From DASPXY01 sp038227745 (lineage in GTDB: Bacteria; Planctomycetota; Planctomycetia; Gemmatales; Gemmataceae), in NCBI GenBank assembly GCA_038227745.1, contig JBBRPS010000133.1, positions 1 to 16,222 on the forward strand: a stretch of DNA of 16,222 nt, read 5' to 3'. The position numbers and the translations under genes are program-made. This document shows positions 1-5,797 of this stretch, piece by piece (positions within the stretch are counted from its first letter, which is position 1; each line of letters opens with the position of its first letter). The notes beneath the pieces are model-generated. The model saw only the letters and a program-made list of their open reading frames with translations. It was not told the DNA's origin and ran no database searches.

Positions 1-2
1 AC

Positions 3-92
3 GAGGCGTACCCCGAGGCGATCCGGCTGTTCGCGGAGGGGCGGTTGCGGATCGAGGGGCGAAAAGTGCGTATACTGAAGCAGAGTCGATAG
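3..92 (+). CDS. purN: C-terminal end of a phosphoribosylglycinamide formyltransferase-like protein (partial)
   Basis: Only the last 29 codons are inside the window, in frame 3, ending at TAG 90-92. The visible tail contains YPEAIRLFAEGRLRIEGRKV. This resembles the C-terminus of PurN-type glycinamide ribonucleotide transformylases, where a 'YP..I..FA.GRL...G.RV' segment closes the protein. PurN transfers a formyl group from 10-formyltetrahydrofolate to GAR in cytoplasmic purine synthesis. None of the catalytic residues are in the window, so the assignment rests on this tail alone. A different formyltransferase-fold protein is possible. Confidence 0.5.
   Translation, partial: EAYPEAIRLFAEGRLRIEGRKVRILKQSR
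71..76 (+). promoter_or_regulatory. Possible -10 element (TATACT) upstream of the aspartic protease gene
   Basis: TATACT stands 90 bases before the ATG at 167, inside the last codons of the upstream gene. A weak TTGCGG lies at 45-50, but the 20-base spacing is longer than usual. The same hexamer occurs at 760-765 before the next gene. This is pattern matching only. Confidence 0.25.
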
Positions 93-166
93 CGGCTCAG
101 ATCACAGACATCTTTGCACGGGTCACGCTCTCTCGTGTCCCTGTGGCCCGGCGAGGAGACAACCGT

Positions 167-580
167 ATGGGTCGCGTCATCGTGGACTTCATCCTCACGA
201 ACAACGAGGATCTCGTGATGTTTCGCAGGGGCGCTCTACCGCCCGAACAGATCCGTCGAGTTACCATGCAGGGCGTCGTGGACACCGCCGCGAATCACCT
301 GGTCCTGCCGGCCTCCGTTGTCCAGCACCTCGGTCTGCCGGTACCCACCCACGGGGTAGTCCGGTACGCGGACAACCGGACAGCCACGCGGGCGGTGGCG
401 GAGCAGGTGAGCGTGGAACTGCACGGCCGCTCCAGTGTCTTCCGCGCGGTCGTGGAGCCGGATCGGAGCACCGCGCTGATCGGGGCCATCGTGCTGGAAG
501 ATCTGGACTTGCTTGTCGATTGCACCAACCACCGGCTGTACCCCCGCGACCCGGAGCACATGATTTCCGAGGTGGGGTGA
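167..580 (+). CDS. Retropepsin-like aspartic protease (clan AA), stand-alone
   Basis: The 137-residue protein has the two hallmarks of single-domain bacterial retropepsins. One is an active-site segment GVVDTAANHLVLPASVV (residues 36-52, Asp39). The other is a late hydrophobic ALIG motif (103-106) followed by VLEDLDLLVD. Such proteins dimerise, with one Asp from each subunit forming the catalytic pair. The ATG at 167 is preferred over the in-frame GTG at 143 because GAGGAG (153-158) sits 8 bases before it. There is no signal peptide or membrane segment, so it is probably cytoplasmic. The usual DTGA is DTAA here, so catalytic activity is uncertain. The gene begins 74 bases after the purN-like stop and ends 286 bases before the kinase-like gene. 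The substrate is unknown. Confidence 0.75.
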   Translation: MGRVIVDFILTNNEDLVMFRRGALPPEQIRRVTMQGVVDTAANHLVLPASVVQHLGLPVPTHGVVRYADNRTATRAVAEQVSVELHGRSSVFRAVVEPDRSTALIGAIVLEDLDLLVDCTNHRLYPRDPEHMISEVG

Positions 581-866
581 AGGCGGCGGACCGGAACGAC
601 TCCGGCACCTGGGTGTGTGTCTCAGAATGAGGCCCGGCAAGGAGTTGGGGGCGGCACCGGGAGGGACGCTCTCTCTGCCGCCCGTGCTGAGGTGCGCGCC
701 GAAGCCCGGGCGGAACGAATCCTCGGGGAATTTTGTCCGGTATCGCCCCTGAAAGGGAATATACTTGGTAGGCTGATGAATGCGGCCTCACTCTCCGTTC
801 GCGCGGGTCCGATCGCACCGGATATCACTGTCTGCGCGGCCCCGCACCTTGAACCAGGAAGGACTT
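581..866. other. Intergenic stretch with one inverted repeat and a possible promoter
   Basis: No convincing gene is seen. GGGCGGCA (649-656) can pair with TGCCGCCC (676-683) across a 19-base loop. There is no T-run after it, so it is a weak terminator candidate for the protease gene. A TATACT hexamer follows at 760-765. Short open frames across this stretch have no recognisable protein pattern. Confidence 0.5.
760..765 (+). promoter_or_regulatory. Possible -10 element for the 867-8017 gene cluster
   Basis: TATACT lies about 100 bases before the ATG at 867. TTGTCC at 733-738 could be a -35, but the spacer of 21 bases is long. If used, transcription would start near 772 and leave a leader of about 95 bases. 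Confidence 0.3.
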
Positions 867-3362
867 ATGTTCGGAACCTCCGCTCCCACCAGCCGTCCCC
901 AGGGCACTGCCACGGCGCCGCGGCAGGTCCTTCTGGAGAGCGAACTGCAGGCGGTCACCCTCGACGGCCCCGTGCTGGGCAGCGGCACCACCGCCGTCGT
1001 CCGCGAAATGCCGGAGTCGCCGGGCGTCGCCGCCAAGGTCTTCCACCGGCCGCCGGCCGAGCTGGCGGAGCGGCTGGCGGCGATGATCGCCAACCCGCCG
1101 CTCGACCCACAGACCGGCCGGACGCACGCCGGCATCGCCTGGCCGGTGGAGCGTCTCCTGGCCGTCGGCTCGTTCCAGAACTGCGTCGGCTACCTGATGC
1201 CGCACGCCCAGCGCGCCCAGTCGCTGACTCGGTTCTTCGATCCCGCGGCCGAGCCGGGGCCGCGTCCCCACTTCGGCCAGCAGCTCCGCGCCGCCTGCCA
1301 GCTCGCCGCCGCCGTCCGCGCCCTGCACGCCCGCGGCCACGCCGTCGGCTCCTGGAGCCCGGCGCACGTGCTTCTCGATGGCGACGGCCGCCTGACGCTC
1401 GTGTCGGCGGACTCCTTCCAGGTGCGCAACGGCCTGCTCGTCTTCCCCGGCCGCGGGCCGGACGCCGCCGCGGCGCAAGGCCCGGAACAGGATGCGTTTT
1501 TCCTGGCGGTGGCCGTCTCCTGGCTGCTGACGCCGGGGTTGCGGGCCGCCGTGCCGGTGTCGCTGGGCCAGTTCGCGCCGGCGGCCGAAGCTGGCGCGCC
1601 GTCCCTGCCGGCCCCGGTGGAGGCCTTGCTGAAGCTCTGCGCCGCGCAGGGCCGCAATAACCCCGGGGAGTGCCCCGACGCCGATGCCTGGGAGCGCGTC
1701 CTCGGGGCGGTGGAGTCCGAGCTGCACGTCTGCCCGGCGAGCGACCGGCACTTCTACCACGGCGGGCTGTCGGACTGCCCGTGGTGTGTACTCGCCCAGA
1801 CCCCCGGGGGCGACCCCTATGTCGCCGCGGCGCCCCCGCCCCCGGCGCCCCCGTCCGGCGGGACGGTGCTCCCGGTGGCCCGCGTGACGGCGGCGCCCGT
1901 CGGCATGGGCACGTCCCTCGGGACGCCTTCCGCCGCCGGCACCCGGACCAAGGGAGTTACTGGAATGGCCTCGGATCAAGACTTCTTTACGCTCACGGTG
2001 GACGACTCGATCTGCCCCGCGGCGCCCGCCCAGCAGGTCCCGCTCTTCCAGCAGGCCCCTCCCGTGCAGCAGGCGCCGCCCGTGCAGCAGGCCCCCCCGG
2101 CTGCTCCGGTCATCTACCCGGCACCGCTGCCTCCGGCACCGGCGCCCGTCCTGCCGACGGTCGCCGCCGTCGCGGCCCCGACCGTGGTGGTCGGCGTGCC
2201 TCTGCTGGCGCCCGCCCCGCAGCCCGCCGCCGGCGCCCCCGTGGCCGCCGCGCCCCGGCGGCATACCGGCGTGTGGCTGCTCGTGGTGCTGCTGCTCGTG
2301 GGGAACGGCCTTTTCCTGGTCAACCAGCTGGGGCTGATTTCCTGGTCCGCGTCGCCGGCATCTTCCGGCAAGAAGGTGGGCCCCGACAAGTTGGCGGTCG
2401 CCGACGCCGCGAAGAAGGGCGACGGGGCGGCCGCGGCCAAGAAGGAGCAGGGGGCACTGGCCGCCAAGAAGGACGGCGACCCGGCGCTGGACAAGAACGG
2501 GGCGAAGCAGGTCCCCGACAAGAAGGACGGCGTGCCCCCGGCCGGCAAGCAGCCACCGCCGGCGGTGGACGGGTCCGAGAAGAAAGACAACCCGCCGCCC
2601 CCGAAGCGCGAACGGCCGCGCACCTTCGAGGAAACGCGGGCCGTCCTGACCTCCGTCCACAACCACCTGCTCAAGACGCGGGTGGAGGACCGGGTCTTCA
2701 TGCGCTACTTCACGCTGGAGCCGCTGCACAACGACCCGCGCGTGTTGGCGAAGGACCTGGACCAGTACCGGGCGGCGCTGGTCGCGCTGTTCCGCTACCT
2801 GCAACCGAACCGTCAGAACGCCCGCGTCGAGCCGGTGAACGCGGCGAAGACGGTGTTCGCCATCGACCTGCGGGCTTTCGGCTGGGAGCGCCCCGCCACC
2901 TGGCGCGAAGTCCTGAAGGCGTACCCCTACGGCCTGCTCTACAGCGGCGCCGGCACCCCGGAGGTGGCCGCCGCCGGTGAGGAGGTGACCGATCTGTCCG
3001 GGTCCGACGTGCCGCTCGTCCGCGTCGATTGGTTCCTGGCGGAAGCGCTGCGGCCCCAGCTGCGGGAACGTCTGGGGCCGGACGCCGCCGGCGAGCCGCC
3101 CGCCCTCGTCACCGCCCTGGCCGACCGCTACCGGCAGGCCTTGACCGCCGCCGACGCCGCCCGCGAACTGGGCCTGCGCGACGTCCGCAAGCTGCAAGAC
3201 AAGATCCGCGCCACGCCGCGCCTGGCCCGGCTCGGCCTGGCCCCGCTCCTCGACGGCGACACCGTGGCCCGCGACGACTGGGGTTCGGTCGGCGGCGCGG
3301 CGTCGCTGTTCCAGGAGGCCGCGCTGGAGCTGAACCTCGGCACGCCGTACCGTGTCCGCTGA
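867..3362 (+). CDS. Membrane-spanning kinase-like (probable pseudokinase) protein with extracytoplasmic C-terminal domain
   Basis: An 831-residue protein; ATG 867 follows AGGAAGGA, which decides against the in-frame ATG at 780. Residues 30-280 form a kinase-like domain: glycine loop LGSGTTAVV (37-45), beta-3 lysine Lys57 in VAAKVF, and hinge GYLMP (108-112). A Cys/His motif at 289-307 (CPASDRHFYH..LSDCPWC) is typical of kinases linked to TerY-type VWA systems (COG4248-like). Where that family has a catalytic 'GD.n..N', this protein reads GSWSPAH (161-167). Where it has 'DcDSFQ', it reads SADSFQ (180-185), so it is probably a pseudokinase. A Pro/Ala/Gln-rich linker with three QQAPP repeats follows, then one transmembrane helix (about 469-490) and a Lys/Asp-rich stretch (500-585). 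The C-terminal domain has RYFTL, DQYRAAL, DLRAFGW and YPYG, resembling a domain found in large bacterial cytochrome-type proteins, but no CxxCH haem motif is present. It is first gene of the cluster, 54 bases before the next. Confidence 0.75.
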   Translation: MFGTSAPTSRPQGTATAPRQVLLESELQAVTLDGPVLGSGTTAVVREMPESPGVAAKVFHRPPAELAERLAAMIANPPLDPQTGRTHAGIAWPVERLLAVGSFQNCVGYLMPHAQRAQSLTRFFDPAAEPGPRPHFGQQLRAACQLAAAVRALHARGHAVGSWSPAHVLLDGDGRLTLVSADSFQVRNGLLVFPGRGPDAAAAQGPEQDAFFLAVAVSWLLTPGLRAAVPVSLGQFAPAAEAGAPSLPAPVEALLKLCAAQGRNNPGECPDADAWERVLGAVESELHVCPASDRHFYHGGLSDCPWCVLAQTPGGDPYVAAAPPPPAPPSGGTVLPVARVTAAPVGMGTSLGTPSAAGTRTKGVTGMASDQDFFTLTVDDSICPAAPAQQVPLFQQAPPVQQAPPVQQAPPAAPVIYPAPLPPAPAPVLPTVAAVAAPTVVVGVPLLAPAPQPAAGAPVAAAPRRHTGVWLLVVLLLVGNGLFLVNQLGLISWSASPASSGKKVGPDKLAVADAAKKGDGAAAAKKEQGALAAKKDGDPALDKNGAKQVPDKKDGVPPAGKQPPPAVDGSEKKDNPPPPKRERPRTFEETRAVLTSVHNHLLKTRVEDRVFMRYFTLEPLHNDPRVLAKDLDQYRAALVALFRYLQPNRQNARVEPVNAAKTVFAIDLRAFGWERPATWREVLKAYPYGLLYSGAGTPEVAAAGEEVTDLSGSDVPLVRVDWFLAEALRPQLRERLGPDAAGEPPALVTALADRYRQALTAADAARELGLRDVRKLQDKIRATPRLARLGLAPLLDGDTVARDDWGSVGGAASLFQEAALELNLGTPYRVR
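2049..2099 (+). repeat. Short in-frame tandem repeat encoding QQAPP units
   Basis: An 18-base unit (CAGCAGGC.CC.CCCGTG) occurs about three times in a row inside the kinase-like gene. It encodes three QQAPP(V) units in the proline-rich linker between the kinase-like domain and the membrane segment. Such units can change in number by slippage, altering linker length without breaking the frame. Confidence 0.7.
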
Positions 3363-3416
3363 TCGCCGGCCCCGCCGCGGGAGCCGGCACGAAAACAAGG
3401 ATGAAAGAGGTGGAGC

Positions 3417-4622
3417 ATGGTCCTGTTCAACAAGACGACCCGGATGGCCCGGATGCTTCTGCTGGCCGGACTGCTGCCGGCCCTGCTGTCCTTGACGGCG
3501 GGGCGGGCCGAGGCCTCGGAGTCGCTGCGCCGGCAGATGGGCGGGTTCGCCCGGGACATCAAGAAGTTCCTGAGCGGCCGCGGCGAGACCGCCGTCTCCC
3601 TCGGCGAGTTCATGGGGCCGCCGCAGCTCGCCGCCAACCCCGGCCCCGGCCTGGCGCTGATGCTCGCGCAGGAGCTGGAGAAAGTCGGCGTCGTCCTCAA
3701 GTCGCGCTCCCGCCTGGGCCTGTCCGGCGAGTTCCGCGATGTCACCGACGAGCAGAGCCGGCAGCTCGCCGTCGAGCTGAAGGTCAAGGTCGTGGACCGC
3801 AGCAACCGGCCGCTCCAGGTCTTTAGCGCCGGCGTGCTCGACGCCGCCGACATCGCCCAGCTCACGGGCGCCAACGCCTACCTGCCGCCCGGGACCGACG
3901 CCGAGCGCAACCGCCAGCTCGGGCGGGCCCTGGAGAACCCGCAGGTGTTCGTCCGCGGCAGCCGAGTGTACAGCATCGCCGGCCGGCCGTACGCCGTCGA
4001 GGTGCTCATCGGCCGAGCCGCGCGCCGCCCGCAGCTCTCCGAGGGGCTGCCGTTCGTCGGCATCACGCGCGGCGAGATGTACGCCATCCGCCTGACGAAC
4101 AACAGCGACAAGGAGGCGGCGGTCCAGTTGACCGTGGATGGCATCAACGTCTTCGCCTTCAACGAGGATCCCGAGCCGGACGGCCGCGTGCGCAAGGACT
4201 ACCGTGTGCTCATCGCGCCGCGCGGGACGGCCCTGGTGCAGGGCTGGTACCGGGCGAACGCCAAATCCGACTCGTTCCAGGTGACGAGCTACGCGAAGAG
4301 CGCCGCGGCCCAGGTGAAGAGTTCGGCCCGCGTCGGGACGATCACGGCGATGTTCAGCGTGAGCGGCCCCAAGGCTCCGCCCCCGCCCCGGCCCCCGTCC
4401 GCCCCGTTGGCCTTCAAGCGCGAGTTCAAGAGTGCGGACGCCGCCGAGGCAGCCGCCGATGAAGCTCCCACCTCCCCCGCCAACTCCTCGGGCAGCAGCC
4501 CGAGCAGCAGCCCCGGCAGCGCTACCGGCTTCGGCGCCCCGGTCGAGGAGCGCTACGTCACCCGCGACCGCGACATCCGCCCGGTCAGCGATGTGATCAC
4601 CGTGCGTTACACGAAAGATTGA
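3417..4622 (+). CDS. Secreted protein, first of two tandem paralogues (N-terminal CsgG/FlgO-like domain suspected)
   Basis: A 401-residue protein with a clear Sec signal peptide (hydrophobic core about 11-28, likely cleavage after AEA near residue 33). ATG 3417 has GGTGGAG close upstream. Residues 35-145 carry 'GRGETAVSLGEF.GPPQL..NPGPGL', then LGLSGEFRDV and KVKVVDRSNRP. This pattern resembles the envelope-protein domain behind CsgG/FlgO-type proteins: a small regulated subunit, then an accessory strand pair. That likeness is weak and inferred. A second domain (about 185-320) has LPFVGITRGEMYAIRLTNN, VDGINVFAFNEDP, RGTALVQGWYR and SDSFQVTSYA. A Ser/Pro-rich linker (about 355-375) and a short tail ATGFG.PVEERYV end the protein. 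It is strongly similar along its length to the protein encoded at 4639-5742. Molecular role unknown. Confidence 0.8.
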   Translation: MVLFNKTTRMARMLLLAGLLPALLSLTAGRAEASESLRRQMGGFARDIKKFLSGRGETAVSLGEFMGPPQLAANPGPGLALMLAQELEKVGVVLKSRSRLGLSGEFRDVTDEQSRQLAVELKVKVVDRSNRPLQVFSAGVLDAADIAQLTGANAYLPPGTDAERNRQLGRALENPQVFVRGSRVYSIAGRPYAVEVLIGRAARRPQLSEGLPFVGITRGEMYAIRLTNNSDKEAAVQLTVDGINVFAFNEDPEPDGRVRKDYRVLIAPRGTALVQGWYRANAKSDSFQVTSYAKSAAAQVKSSARVGTITAMFSVSGPKAPPPPRPPSAPLAFKREFKSADAAEAAADEAPTSPANSSGSSPSSSPGSATGFGAPVEERYVTRDRDIRPVSDVITVRYTKD

Positions 4623-4638
4623 GACAAGGAGCAGAGCC

Positions 4639-5742
4639 ATGCAACGCCTCGCCACCCCACGCCACTGGGCCGCCGCCGCCCTCGTCGCCGCCCTGGTACT
4701 CCCCTGGCTGCCGTCCGGCCGGGTGCATGCCTCCGAACAACTGCGCAAGCAGATGGCCGAGTTCGCGCGCGACGTCAAGAAGTTCCTGGACGGCCGCGGC
4801 GAAACGTCCATCGCCGTCGGCGAGTTCACCGGGCCGCCGCAGCTTGCCTGCAACCCCGGCCCCGGCCTGGTCCTCCTCCTGAACGAAGAGTTGGTCAAGC
4901 TCAAGGTTGCCGTCAAGGCGCGGGCCAAGCTCGGCCTGAGCGGCGAGTTCCGGCCCGTGACCGACGAGGAGAGCAAACAGCTCGCGATGGAGCTGAAGGT
5001 CAAGGTCGTCAACAGCGTGAACAAGGCGCTGCAGGTCTTCAGCTACGGCATCCTCGGCGCCCCCGACATCGCGGTGCTGTGCGGCCTCAACTCCGAGCCG
5101 CCGGTGCCCGGCACGCCGGCGAAGCGCAAGAAGCAGATGGAGGAGGACCTCGACAACCCGCGCGTGGCGCTCGAAGGCACGAAAGTGACCAACGGCAAGG
5201 GCCGGCCCTACGCCGTTGAGCTGCTGGTCAACGAGGTGGCGCGGCTGCCGCGGATGAGCGATGACCTGCCGTTCGTCCGCGTCGAGCGCGGCGAACTCTA
5301 CACCCTCCGCCTGACGAACCGGAGCGATTACGAGGCGGGCGTGGTGGTGGCGATCGACGGCATCGACGTCTTCGCGTTCAACGAGGATCCCGACCCGGAC
5401 GGCGTGGTGCGCAAGGAGTTCCACGTGATCGTGCCGAAGCGCGGCACGGCGCTGGTGCAGGGCTGGTACCGCAAGAACGGCAAATCCGACTCGTTCATGG
5501 TGACCGGCTACTCGGACAGCGCTGCGGCGCAGCTGGTGAAGAGCACGGCGAAGATCGGCTCGATCACGTGCGTCTTCAAGGCGTGCTGGCCGAAGGGCGC
5601 GAACCCGCCGGCGGACGAGGGCGGCACGCTGTCGGGCAACGCGACGGGCTTTGGCCCGCCGGTCGAGGAGCGCTACGTCCGCCTGGAGCGCTCGTTCGGC
5701 CAGATGCGCGCGGCGATCACCGTGCGCTACTCCAAGAGATAA
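4639..5742 (+). CDS. Secreted protein, second of two tandem paralogues
   Basis: A 367-residue protein with a signal peptide (core about 11-25, likely cleavage after VHA near residue 31). Only 16 bases separate it from the previous stop, and AAGGAG precedes its ATG, so the two are almost certainly co-transcribed. It matches its neighbour block by block: FARDVKKFLDGRGET, GEFTGPPQL, GLSGEFRPVTDEESKQLA, LPFVRVERGELYTLRLTN, DGIDVFAFNEDPDPDG, RGTALVQGWYRKN, KSDSFMVTGYS and the tail ATGFGPPVEERYV..ITVRYSK. Main differences are the missing Ser/Pro linker, a KRKKQMEEDLDNPR segment near 165-180, and three cysteines (in LACNPG, VLCGL, FKACWP) absent from the first copy. The arrangement indicates local duplication followed by divergence. 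Function unknown; the context suggests it works with the membrane kinase-like protein and the caspase. Confidence 0.8.
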   Translation: MQRLATPRHWAAAALVAALVLPWLPSGRVHASEQLRKQMAEFARDVKKFLDGRGETSIAVGEFTGPPQLACNPGPGLVLLLNEELVKLKVAVKARAKLGLSGEFRPVTDEESKQLAMELKVKVVNSVNKALQVFSYGILGAPDIAVLCGLNSEPPVPGTPAKRKKQMEEDLDNPRVALEGTKVTNGKGRPYAVELLVNEVARLPRMSDDLPFVRVERGELYTLRLTNRSDYEAGVVVAIDGIDVFAFNEDPDPDGVVRKEFHVIVPKRGTALVQGWYRKNGKSDSFMVTGYSDSAAAQLVKSTAKIGSITCVFKACWPKGANPPADEGGTLSGNATGFGPPVEERYVRLERSFGQMRAAITVRYSKR

Positions 5743-5758
5743 CTCCGGCTCCTCTTTC

Positions 5759-5789
5759 CCCCCTCGACCCCGCTCCAGGGTCGAGGGGG
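5759..5789 (+). promoter_or_regulatory. 12-bp perfect hairpin next to the ribosome binding site of the caspase gene
   Basis: CCCCCTCGACCC (5759-5770) pairs perfectly with GGGTCGAGGGGG (5778-5789) around a 7-base loop. The 3' arm runs straight into the Shine-Dalgarno-like GGGGGAGG before the ATG at 5798, so a folded leader would hide part of the binding site. There is no T-run after it, which argues against a simple terminator. It may instead be an mRNA-stability element or a mobile palindromic repeat. Confidence 0.55.
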
Positions 5790-5797
5790 AGGTGCCA

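Noticed and set aside
780..866. Earlier start codon for the kinase-like gene
   Set aside because: The extra 29 residues are Arg/Pro-rich without family pattern, and AGGAAGGA stands just before the ATG at 867.
825..5024. A 1399-codon open frame on the minus strand
   Set aside because: It is antisense to the kinase-like gene and both paralogues. Its translation is rich in Arg/Gly/Ala/His with no domain pattern, as expected from the mirror frame of GC-rich codons.
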